Assembly (NCBI GenBank): GCA_012522875.1
Contig: JAAYJP010000211.1
Location: forward strand, 1-21,094
Length of the DNA stretch: 21,094 nt
Source of the DNA: Clostridiales bacterium
GTDB lineage: Bacteria > Bacillota > Clostridia > Christensenellales > Aristaeellaceae
Direction of reading: 5' to 3'
A program made the translations under genes and the position numbers. Position 1 is the stretch's first letter, and every line of letters begins with the position of its first letter. The notes beneath the pieces are model-generated. The model saw only the letters and a list, made by a program, of their open reading frames with translations, was not told the DNA's origin and made no database searches. Positions 7,596 through 14,578 of the stretch are shown here, piece after piece.

Positions 7596-8555
7596 TTGCT
7601 GCGGATTGATTTTATCAATGTGGGTGACGGCGATGCCGTCCTCGCGCGGGAGTTTATCAGGCAAAGGCTGATCTATACCCTGCTTGTGGACTGCGGGCGG
7701 GAGAGGGTGCCTCCGCTTTTGGGCTCCAGACGGATCAGCGCGCCTGAATATCTCCGGGCGCAGGGAGTCATGTCAATCGACCTGATGGTTATCACCCACC
7801 TGCACCCGGACCATTTTGGGGGGATGCTAGCTCTTGCAGGGATCCCCGTCAGGCGCGTGATCGCCGGTTACATCCCATCGCGGGAGACAGCGTCTGTCAT
7901 CGGGAAACCCAGACCCTCTTCCAGCCACTCAACACGGGGCATGTACGCGTCCCTGACCGCCTATGTTGAGGGCATTCGCCGGATGCGCGGCAGCAGCTGT
8001 TTGACAGAGGAGGCTGCAAAAATCCCCTTATCCGCCCTGACCCGCCGGTTGACGATGTCCATCCATTGCCCCGACAAATCACTCCTGGCCCGGCAAAAAG
8101 CGGTTTTTGGGGCGATGGAATCGGGGAAAAGACTACCGGAAGCCATTTTGTACGCCGTATCAAAGGAGCGCAATCAATCCAGCCTGCGTATCACCCTCAC
8201 ATACGCCGGACGAAGAATTCTCCTGCCCGGGGACGCGTACGGCGCGTACTGGGAAGACGAACAAGACGCGCGGCGATGCGACATCCTCAAACTGCCGCAT
8301 CATGGGGATGAGAAATCGCTGACCCCCGCGCTGATGCAGCGGCTGCGCCCTTCCCATGCTGTCATCACGGGGCTAATGGGGGACAGCGGCAAACACCGGC
8401 CGTCTAAAAAAAGTGTCGCGCTTTTAAAGCGCTGGCGGGTGCAAATCTCCAGCCTGGAGAACGAAAAGGCGACGGAACTGCCCCGCGCGTCGCGTCAGGC
8501 CATCGTGTTCTTGATTCGGGAAAGCGGCAGGATCAGGCGGCGGATCGCGGAGTAG
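7596..8555 (+). CDS. ComEC-like MBL-fold metallohydrolase
   Basis: About 319 residues, cytoplasmic, metallo-beta-lactamase fold of the ComEC/Rec2 C-terminal type. Counting from the TTG start, the metal ligands are in THLHPDHFGG (His68, His70, Asp72, His73), Asp213 in LLPGDA, and His235-His236 in KLPHHG; RIDFINVGDGDA at the N-terminus is typical. Free-standing members of this group are often phosphodiesterase or nuclease-like, but none of the ComEC membrane domains are present here. The start is uncertain. TTG 7596 begins exactly where the domain begins and clears the upstream stop at 7585; a GTG at 7533 would add 21 Ala/Pro-rich residues overlapping the upstream gene. It is the fifth gene of the ABC operon. 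Confidence 0.82.
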   Translation: MLRIDFINVGDGDAVLAREFIRQRLIYTLLVDCGRERVPPLLGSRRISAPEYLRAQGVMSIDLMVITHLHPDHFGGMLALAGIPVRRVIAGYIPSRETASVIGKPRPSSSHSTRGMYASLTAYVEGIRRMRGSSCLTEEAAKIPLSALTRRLTMSIHCPDKSLLARQKAVFGAMESGKRLPEAILYAVSKERNQSSLRITLTYAGRRILLPGDAYGAYWEDEQDARRCDILKLPHHGDEKSLTPALMQRLRPSHAVITGLMGDSGKHRPSKKSVALLKRWRVQISSLENEKATELPRASRQAIVFLIRESGRIRRRIAE

Positions 8556-8595
8556 ACAATTGCATCCATTGAAAAAGAAATGAAGGCGTGCCAAC

Positions 8596-9345
8596 ATGAT
8601 TGATACGGTGCTGTTTGACATGGGCGGAACACTGGAGGACATCCGCCATACGCCCCAGACCCTCGCGCGCGCGACGCATAGCGTGGCGGATACCTTAAAA
8701 AAGCACAACCTCACCCCCTGCGTTCCGGAAGCCGACATGGAGACGCTGCTTTCAGAGGGCCTTCGCCAGTACAATGTCAAGCGGGACGAAAATTTCATGG
8801 AACTAAAGCCTGAACGCATCTGGGCTGACTACCTGCTTTGCGGGATGAACCTCGACCGGCAATGCGTGGAACGCATCTCGGAAGAACTGGCCTGTACCTG
8901 GGAGAACGAATACTTTGAGCGCTGCCTGCGCCCGGGCGTGCATCAGATGCTTCAGGGGCTTGATTCGCTGGGGCTGAAATTGGGCATCATCAGCAACACC
9001 GCCAGCCTTTTCCAGGTGTTCGATCAGTTGGAAAAGTATGGGATCCGGGACTTTTTCAGGGATGTGACCCTGTCTTCCCAGGTGGGCTACAGAAAACCGC
9101 ACCCTAACATTTTTAAGGTCGCCCTGCTTCAGATGCGCTCAGACCCGCGGCACAGCGTGTACGTCGGGGACACGGTGTCCCGCGATATCATCGGGTCAAA
9201 ACAGGCGGGGTTCGCGTGTTCTGTGCTAATCCACTCCCAATTGACCTGTGAAAAGGATGAGGTGCTTGAAAAGGCGCCCCAGCCAGATTTTTCTGTGGAA
9301 AAGATAAGCGATGTTTTGCAGGTCTGCCAATCGCTTATGTCATGA
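8596..9345 (+). CDS. HAD-superfamily hydrolase (paralogue 1)
   Basis: A 249-residue haloacid-dehalogenase-fold protein, subfamily I with a helical cap between motifs I and II. Motif I is FDMGGTL (nucleophile Asp8), motif II ISNT (Ser133), motif III YRKPHP (Lys167), motif IV VGDTVSRD (Asp192, Asp197). The usual second aspartate of DxD is Gly. Likely activity is phosphate-ester hydrolysis on a small metabolite. Its motif positions coincide exactly with those of the protein encoded at 11555, so these two are close paralogues now lying in two operons of the same predicted regulon. It is the last gene of the ABC operon, 40 bp after the metallohydrolase. Start ATG 8596 has a weak GAAGGCG site. Confidence 0.88.
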   Translation: MIDTVLFDMGGTLEDIRHTPQTLARATHSVADTLKKHNLTPCVPEADMETLLSEGLRQYNVKRDENFMELKPERIWADYLLCGMNLDRQCVERISEELACTWENEYFERCLRPGVHQMLQGLDSLGLKLGIISNTASLFQVFDQLEKYGIRDFFRDVTLSSQVGYRKPHPNIFKVALLQMRSDPRHSVYVGDTVSRDIIGSKQAGFACSVLIHSQLTCEKDEVLEKAPQPDFSVEKISDVLQVCQSLMS

Positions 9346-9423
9346 TATTTCACTCGGGGATTGATTTTTATAACGGAATGATGGAACCCGCATGGAGGAC
9401 CATTTGATCAGTTTCACCTTTTA

Positions 9424-10305
9424 TCAGTTATAGAAACGCCTGGCATACGCTTCCGCGTCCTCCCGGCTGCCCGTGTAGGCGCCGGGGGTTTCCATTTTAA
9501 GGGAAACAAGTGCCGCTGCCATCCGCAGGGATTCCGGGATTCCGCTGGTTAGCCGCTCTGTGATGTAGCTGGAAAAACAGGTGTCCCCGCGCCCGGTCCG
9601 CCCCGTTAAGTTTCTGGGCTTGAGGGGCTGTGAATAGACGCGGTTCCCGTCAAAGATGATCACGCGCGAATTGTGGGTGACCATGACCTCTTTCGCGCCC
9701 CAGCTGCCCATCACCCGGGCGGCCTGCTCCATGTCGCTGTGTCCGGTCAGGATTTCCGCTTCATAGGCGTCTGTTTTGAGGAATTGGATCAGTTTGAGGT
9801 AGTCCCGCTTTTCGGGCCAGTCCTCAAACACCATCCTGCCGTCCTTGACCACCCGCAGGAGGCACTGGACATCCAGCGCGGCCAGGGCGCGGCTGGCGGC
9901 CAAACGAATCATATCGTGCCCCAGGTCGCCCCGCATCAACCCCGCGAGCTGGTAGACGGCGGCGTCCACATCCGGGACTTCGCCGGGGAGATACGGGTCA
10001 ATTTGACTGTCGACAAAGCCTTCCCTGCGCTCCCGGTCGGGCGTCAGGTAGACATTGCGGATCAAGGTCGATTGCGGGCTTTGGAGCGTATACACCTTGA
10101 TGGCAGGCTGGCTTTTGAACACCGCCTGTGCGTCCACCGTCTCCGGGTTGCCTTTGTGCAGGACCGCGACCCGCCGCCCCATCGCGGCGGCAGCGAAACC
10201 CGAGTAGAGCACAGCGCCTCCGGGCTCCCGGACAGGTTCGCGCCCAAAATCGGTGTTGACATCCATGCACACCTGTCCAATGATAAAACTGTCGTATCGG
10301 CTCAT
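9424..10305 (-). CDS. PfkB-family carbohydrate kinase
   Basis: A 293-residue ribokinase-fold kinase expected to transfer phosphate from ATP to a sugar, polyol or nucleoside. The N-terminal substrate motif is EPGGAVLYSGFAAAAMG (around Gly29-Gly30). The C-terminal PfkB signature is present as GRTGRGDTCFSSY, with Asp241 as the catalytic base. The GRGD in place of the common GAGD is a variant seen in some sugar-kinase branches. The length is near the family norm of about 300. It follows the lacI gene by 33 bp on the same strand and is probably co-transcribed, so its substrate is likely tied to the regulon. I cannot name the substrate. It converges on the HAD gene ending at 9345, with no clear terminator between. 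Confidence 0.88.
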   Translation of the reverse strand: MSRYDSFIIGQVCMDVNTDFGREPVREPGGAVLYSGFAAAAMGRRVAVLHKGNPETVDAQAVFKSQPAIKVYTLQSPQSTLIRNVYLTPDRERREGFVDSQIDPYLPGEVPDVDAAVYQLAGLMRGDLGHDMIRLAASRALAALDVQCLLRVVKDGRMVFEDWPEKRDYLKLIQFLKTDAYEAEILTGHSDMEQAARVMGSWGAKEVMVTHNSRVIIFDGNRVYSQPLKPRNLTGRTGRGDTCFSSYITERLTSGIPESLRMAAALVSLKMETPGAYTGSREDAEAYARRFYN

Positions 10306-10338
10306 AGGGGCGCTCCGATCATAAAGTGGGGAAAAGTG

Positions 10339-11346
10339 TTAGCGTTTTTTGCAGCTCCTGCGGACAACCAGGCGCGGCGGAAGTTTTTCCTTTATCAGCT
10401 CGTCTGATTCATTCCGAATGCGGCGCACCAGCGCGCTCACCGCGCGCGCCGCCATTTGCTGTTTGGGCTGCTCAACAGTGGTCAGCTCGATTTTTGGCAG
10501 ATCAGCGAAGCTGATGTTGTCAAATCCCAAAAGGGAAACATCTTCCGGAATCCGGATGCCCGCCTCATCGGCAGCCTTGATGATGCCCAGGGCGTTGGTG
10601 TCGGACGACGCGAATATCGCCGAAAAATCAAGCGGCCTTTTTGAGAATAGGCGGACCGCGAGTTCGTAGCCGTTCTGGATGGATGTGGAGGGGAGGGGGT
10701 TGTCCGCAAAGCGTGGCCGCAGGCTGTTCTTCATACAGGTGGCGATATATCCCTCCGCGCGCAGGTGGTGGGTCACGCTGACAAGCCTCCGGCCAAAATA
10801 GATAATGTCCCGGTGCCCAAGGGAAATCAGGTACTCCGTGCCAAGGACGCTGCCCGCGTAGTTGTCCACCGATACGAAGCTCACCGGCATGTCCCTGATG
10901 TTTTCACTGATAAACACTGTCGGTACCTGGGCGATATAGGGGCTCAGCACGGCGTAGGATTCCTGCTCGGCGGGCACAACGATGATGCCGTCCACCCGCC
11001 TGCCGACCAGCAGCTGGAAGACCTGCTTTTCCTGGTCCAGGCTGTGGGAAGAGTTGCACAGAATCATCTCATACCCCTCTTCCCTGGCGGACTGCTCGGA
11101 GAAGTTTGCCAGTTCCGACATAAAGGGGTTATTGAGATTCGTGACAATCAGCCCCAGGGTCCTGGTACTCCGCTTGACCATGGCCCGGGCAACATAATCC
11201 GTTGTGTAGCCCATGTCCCGGCTGATTTTCAGGATACGCTGCCGCGTGGCTTCGCCGATTTCCCCGCTGCCGGAGAGCGCCCTTGAAACCGTCGCGTAGG
11301 ACACCTCCGCAACCCTGGCAATGTCCTTCAGGGTGACATATTTCAT
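10339..11346 (-). CDS. LacI-family transcriptional regulator
   Basis: A 335-residue regulator. Residues 1-24 hold the LacI helix-turn-helix (VTLKDIARVAEVSYATVSRAL). The hinge helix (YVARAMVKRSTRTLG) resembles PurR in having Val-Ala-Arg. It is followed by a periplasmic-binding-like effector domain (GLIVTNLNNPF, then SLLGFDNISFAD). The effector is probably a sugar or phosphosugar, judging from the neighbours. Three matching operators, including one at its own promoter, point to a local autoregulated regulon. The start at ATG 11346 fits the family N-terminus. The divergent position between the two operons is typical for a pathway-specific repressor. Confidence 0.93.
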   Translation of the reverse strand: MKYVTLKDIARVAEVSYATVSRALSGSGEIGEATRQRILKISRDMGYTTDYVARAMVKRSTRTLGLIVTNLNNPFMSELANFSEQSAREEGYEMILCNSSHSLDQEKQVFQLLVGRRVDGIIVVPAEQESYAVLSPYIAQVPTVFISENIRDMPVSFVSVDNYAGSVLGTEYLISLGHRDIIYFGRRLVSVTHHLRAEGYIATCMKNSLRPRFADNPLPSTSIQNGYELAVRLFSKRPLDFSAIFASSDTNALGIIKAADEAGIRIPEDVSLLGFDNISFADLPKIELTTVEQPKQQMAARAVSALVRRIRNESDELIKEKLPPRLVVRRSCKKR

Positions 11347-11365
11347 CCCATACCCCCATCAACTG

Positions 11366-11379
11366 CGCAAGCGTTTCCG
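11366..11379. promoter_or_regulatory. LacI-family operator, lacI-pfkB promoter
   Basis: CGCAAGCGTTTCCG matches the operator at 11513-11526 in 12 of 14 positions and keeps the central CG and the outer CGCAA arm. It lies just downstream of the predicted -10 of the minus-strand promoter, which implies autoregulation. Confidence 0.55.
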
Positions 11380-11388
11380 CTTTTTATA

Positions 11389-11417
11389 ATTCTACCCCTT
11401 CACAGGGGGGATTTCAA
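11389..11417 (-). promoter_or_regulatory. Promoter of lacI-pfkB
   Basis: Read on the minus strand, TTGAAA (11417-11412), a 17-bp spacer and TAGAAT (11394-11389) form a good sigma-A promoter. The operator at 11366-11379 overlaps the start-site region. Confidence 0.55.
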
Positions 11418-11471
11418 GCGCGCGCAGCTTATAATGCCTCTATGGAACCTTCCTTCGACAGGGGAATTTGC

Positions 11472-11500
11472 TTGACAGCGCGGCACGGAGTCCCTACAAT
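11472..11500 (+). promoter_or_regulatory. Strong promoter of the HAD/iPGM operon
   Basis: A perfect TTGACA (11472-11477), a 17-bp spacer and TACAAT (11495-11500, five of six). The start near 11507 places the operator at about +7 to +20 and leaves a short leader to the ATG at 11555. Confidence 0.8.
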
Positions 11501-11512
11501 GGGCAGGAAGTA

Positions 11513-11526
11513 CGCAAACGTTTACG
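11513..11526. promoter_or_regulatory. LacI-family operator, HAD/iPGM operon
   Basis: CGCAAACGTTTACG is a near-perfect palindrome around the central CG pair, the form expected for LacI/CcpA-type proteins. It lies just downstream of the strong promoter at 11472-11500. It is the best of the three sites in this window and serves as the reference for the other two. Confidence 0.75.
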
Positions 11527-11554
11527 CCTTTTTCCGAAGGCACGGGAGGACAGC

Positions 11555-12328
11555 ATGATCCGGTCAGTGGTATTTGATGTGGGGGGCACAATGCACGTCT
11601 CCTTGAAAGACCCTGATCGCGTAGTGGCTTTCTCCGTCAATGTCCTGGGCGTTCTTTCAAACGGCGGGATCCCGCTTGATGTGATGCCGGAGAAATTCTA
11701 CGCGTCCCTTCAACGCCATGCTGAGGAATACAAGGAATGGTCTGAGCAAAGCGGGCGGGAATTGCCTGGGGAGCAAATATGGGGAGACTATTATTTAAAG
11801 CCCTACCATGTAGACAAGGAAAAATTAAAACCGTTGGCGGAGGAACTGAGCTTTCTGTACGATGACGCGAGGGTATGCAACATCCCCCGCCCCAACCTTC
11901 TGGAAACGATCAGGGCAATCCACGCCATGGGGATCAAGACGGGCGTGATCAGCAACATCATTTCACTCGCCTTTGTGCCTACCGTCCTCAAACGCTACGG
12001 AATCGCCGAATATATGTCCTGTGTGGTGCTCTCAAGCGCGGTTGGGATCCGCAAGCCCCAGCCGGGCATCTTTCAGGCAGCGGAAAGGGAATTGGGGCTT
12101 GCGTCCAGTGAACTGGCCTATGTGGGCGATACGATTTCCCGCGATGTGATCGGCGCACGTAACGCCGGATGGCGGCTGATGATACAGATCAAAAACCCGT
12201 CGACCGAATTTCGGGACCGGAATGTCAAAGGCAGCGGATTTGTGCCCGATTACCTGATTGACGGCCTGGATGAGATTCCCGGAATAATCTCGCGGGAAAA
12301 CAAAAAGGATGAGGAGGGCATTGCGTGA
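11555..12328 (+). CDS. HAD-superfamily hydrolase (paralogue 2)
   Basis: A 257-residue HAD protein that opens the operon. Motif I is FDVGGTM (Asp8), motif II ISNI (Ser133), motif III IRKPQP (Lys167), motif IV VGDTISRD (Asp192, Asp197), with a helical cap at about 18-105. The second aspartate of motif I is Gly. The reading frame is open upstream to 11468, but that would place the promoter and operator inside the gene; ATG 11555 has a GGGAGGA site four bases upstream, so I choose it. It overlaps the next gene by four bases (GTGA), which implies translational coupling. The substrate is unknown. Confidence 0.9.
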   Translation: MIRSVVFDVGGTMHVSLKDPDRVVAFSVNVLGVLSNGGIPLDVMPEKFYASLQRHAEEYKEWSEQSGRELPGEQIWGDYYLKPYHVDKEKLKPLAEELSFLYDDARVCNIPRPNLLETIRAIHAMGIKTGVISNIISLAFVPTVLKRYGIAEYMSCVVLSSAVGIRKPQPGIFQAAERELGLASSELAYVGDTISRDVIGARNAGWRLMIQIKNPSTEFRDRNVKGSGFVPDYLIDGLDEIPGIISRENKKDEEGIA

Positions 12329-13071
12329 AAGCCGGGATTGACACCATTTTCTTTGACGTGGGCGCGACCCTGCGCGTGGTGGTGGAAGACAGGGAATTTT
12401 CAGCATCCGCCGAGGATGAGATCATGCTGCTGACCCAGTCGGGGGAGGACCGCGCGGCGTTCTTCCAAAAGCTGGAGCGTAACTGGAAAGCCTTTCGAAA
12501 GAGGGCCAAAACTGTGATGCTGGATATGTCTGAAATTGAACTGTGGACCCAGTACCTCCTGCCGGATTATCCGCATGAGATTATGGCGCCAAACGCTGCC
12601 CATCTGACACGCCTGTGGCGCAACCATGACGGGCGCCGCGTGCCAAGGCCGGATGTCAACGATACCGTGCGGGAGCTCTACCGGCGCGGGTACAAACTGG
12701 GCATCATCGCCAATACCATTACGGAAACGGAGATCCCTGACTGGATGTGCGAGGAAAAAATCGCTGGGTTCTTCCAGACGGTGATCCTCTCTTCCAAGGT
12801 GCGCCTGCGCAAGCCAGATCCGGCCATCTACCATCTGGCGGCCCGCTGCATCGGTTCCAAACCCGAGGAATGCGCCTATGTGGGGGACAATCCGGTGCGC
12901 GACGTGGAGGGAACCATCGCGGCGGGTTTTGGCGCGATGATCCTCCTGGACGTGCCGGACGCCAGCGACAAGGACAAGGAGGCGCCCTGCCTGCCCGACT
13001 ACACCATTGGAAAAATTTCAAACCTGCTGGACCTGTTCCCCTCCCGCGCGCCCCGCAAAGGTGAAGCATGA
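12325..13071 (+). CDS. HAD-superfamily hydrolase (paralogue 3), altered motif II
   Basis: A 248-residue HAD protein. Motif I is FDVGATL (Asp11), motif III LRKPDP (Lys163), motif IV VGDNPVRD (Asp188, Asp193). Motif II reads IIANT, so the phosphate-binding Ser/Thr is Ala129, unlike the other copies in the array. This may weaken catalysis or mark a changed role. The cap region (about 20-110) differs from paralogue 2 but keeps an ELWTQYLLPDY segment shared in spirit with paralogues 4 and 5. The start is GTG 12325 with a GAGGAGGGC site, overlapping the previous stop; the end overlaps the next ATG (ATGA). Confidence 0.9.
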   Translation: MKAGIDTIFFDVGATLRVVVEDREFSASAEDEIMLLTQSGEDRAAFFQKLERNWKAFRKRAKTVMLDMSEIELWTQYLLPDYPHEIMAPNAAHLTRLWRNHDGRRVPRPDVNDTVRELYRRGYKLGIIANTITETEIPDWMCEEKIAGFFQTVILSSKVRLRKPDPAIYHLAARCIGSKPEECAYVGDNPVRDVEGTIAAGFGAMILLDVPDASDKDKEAPCLPDYTIGKISNLLDLFPSRAPRKGEA

Positions 13072-13811
13072 CCAACAACACCAAAGGGATTTTTTTTGAC
13101 CTGGGCAATACGCTGCGGATCCTGTATGAGGACAGCGGTATGTCCAGCGCGGCCAAAGAAAACATGGCCCGCCTGGCGGGAACTGAAATAGACCCGCAGC
13201 GCTTCCACCAAATGGTGGAGGAGCGCTACGAGGCGGGCTACCGGAAGTGGGCGATGGAAAATATGCGGGAAGCGGGGGACACTGCCCTGTGGTGCGAGTG
13301 GCTGCTGCCGGACTTTGACCGGGAGCTGATCAAAAGAAACGCGCAGGAGTTAACCCTGTGCTACCGCCAGGCCAAGGGGATTCGGAAAGTCGTGCCCCAC
13401 GGCGAAGAGGTCATCAAGGAACTGCACCGGCGCGGGTACCGCCTGGGCATTATCAGCAACCTGATTGGCGAAGCGGAAATCCCCCGATGGCTTAAGGAAG
13501 ACGGCTTTGACCGGTATTTTGAGTCGGTCACCCTTTCCTCCGTGTGCGGCATCCGCAAGCCGGACCCCGAGATCTACCGCCTGGCCGAGCAGGCGCTTGG
13601 GATTCCCCTCAGAAAGTGCGCGTCGGTGGCGGACAATCTGAGCCGGGATATTACAGGCGCCAGAACCGCGGGGATCGGGTGCAGCGTCCTGTTTATTTCG
13701 CCTGAGAAACTGGCTAAAAAGACGATTACGGATGAAAACAGGCCGGACCATATCATTCACGATTTTAAGCAGCTGCTGGATTTGTTTCCCGCGCCGAAGG
13801 GGCAAACATGA
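13068..13811 (+). CDS. HAD-superfamily hydrolase (paralogue 4), altered motif IV
   Basis: A 247-residue HAD protein. Motif I is FDLGNTL (Asp11), motif II ISNL (Ser130), motif III IRKPDP (Lys164). Motif IV reads VADNLSRD (Asp189, Asp194), with Ala where Gly is usual just before the metal-binding Asp. The cap contains LWCEWLLPDFD, close to LWTRWLAPDYD of paralogue 5, so these two are probably the youngest duplicates. The start ATG 13068 overlaps the previous stop by four bases and the end overlaps the next gene in the same way. Likely a metal-dependent phosphatase; the substrate is unknown. Confidence 0.9.
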   Translation: MTNNTKGIFFDLGNTLRILYEDSGMSSAAKENMARLAGTEIDPQRFHQMVEERYEAGYRKWAMENMREAGDTALWCEWLLPDFDRELIKRNAQELTLCYRQAKGIRKVVPHGEEVIKELHRRGYRLGIISNLIGEAEIPRWLKEDGFDRYFESVTLSSVCGIRKPDPEIYRLAEQALGIPLRKCASVADNLSRDITGARTAGIGCSVLFISPEKLAKKTITDENRPDHIIHDFKQLLDLFPAPKGQT

Positions 13812-14578
13812 ATACAGACATCCGCGCCATCTTTTTTGACCTGGGGGGCACGTTCCGCATCGTGCATGAGGACAAGTCGTATTCAGACAATGCCAAAAAG
13901 CGCATCGCGCTGCTGTGCGAGGCCGGCATGGATCCGGACAGTTTCCACCAGCTCATTGACGCGCGCTATGACAGGTACCGGGAATGGGTGCTAAAACACA
14001 TGTGCGAGGCGCCGGAGGACATCCTCTGGACGCGCTGGCTGGCGCCGGACTACGATCAGGACCGCGTGACCGCGGCCGCGGGAGAATTGACCTACCTGTA
14101 CAGGCAGGCAAAGGGTGAGCGCCTGGTTGTGGAAGGCGGGGTGGACACCGCGAAGGAACTGTGCGCCCGCGGCTACACGCTGGGCATCATAAGCGATTTG
14201 GTGGGGACCAGGGAAATTGACGAGTGGCTGGACCGGGACAACTTGCGGCCGTATTTTAAGGCGGTCCAGCAGTCTTCCGTCACGCTCATCAGAAAGCCGC
14301 ACCCCGCGATCTACTATTACGCGCTGCGTGAAGCGGGCGCCAGGGCGGAAACCAGCGCCTTTATCGGGGACAACCTGGCGCGCGACATTCTGGGCGCCAA
14401 GGCCGTGGGCTTTGGAATGACCATCGCGGTGGAGTATGAGGGCATGCCGCCGCTTAAACCGACAGACGAAACCATGCCGGACGCCAAAATCACGGCGTTT
14501 CGCCAGCTGCTTGATATCTTTCCCTCCAGAGGCAGGGTGGATACGGCTCGGATTTTAAGGGTTGGGGAGGAAGCATGA
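13808..14578 (+). CDS. HAD-superfamily hydrolase (paralogue 5)
   Basis: A 256-residue HAD protein. Motif I is FDLGGTF (Asp11), motif II ISDL (Ser129), motif III IRKPHP (Lys163), motif IV IGDNLARD (Asp188, Asp193). All core residues except the second Asp of motif I are present. The cap shows SFHQLIDARYDRYREW, aligned with RFHQMVEERYEAGYRKW of paralogue 4. It is the fourth gene of the operon, joined by ATGA overlaps to paralogue 4 and to the permuted mutase gene, so stoichiometric expression with that enzyme is likely. Confidence 0.9.
   Translation: MNTDIRAIFFDLGGTFRIVHEDKSYSDNAKKRIALLCEAGMDPDSFHQLIDARYDRYREWVLKHMCEAPEDILWTRWLAPDYDQDRVTAAAGELTYLYRQAKGERLVVEGGVDTAKELCARGYTLGIISDLVGTREIDEWLDRDNLRPYFKAVQQSSVTLIRKPHPAIYYYALREAGARAETSAFIGDNLARDILGAKAVGFGMTIAVEYEGMPPLKPTDETMPDAKITAFRQLLDIFPSRGRVDTARILRVGEEA

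Noticed and set aside
9673..10407. Long open frame on the plus strand opposite the kinase gene
   Set aside because: It is antisense to a clear PfkB gene with intact motifs; its His/Pro/Gly-rich translation is typical of a shadow frame in GC-rich coding DNA.
10765..11286. 173-codon plus-strand frame opposite lacI
   Set aside because: It mirrors the LacI coding sequence and has no ribosome site or recognisable domain.
11468..11554. Longer start for the first HAD gene of the array
   Set aside because: The extension would translate the -35, -10 and operator; ATG 11555 has a good ribosome site and begins at the HAD motif I strand.
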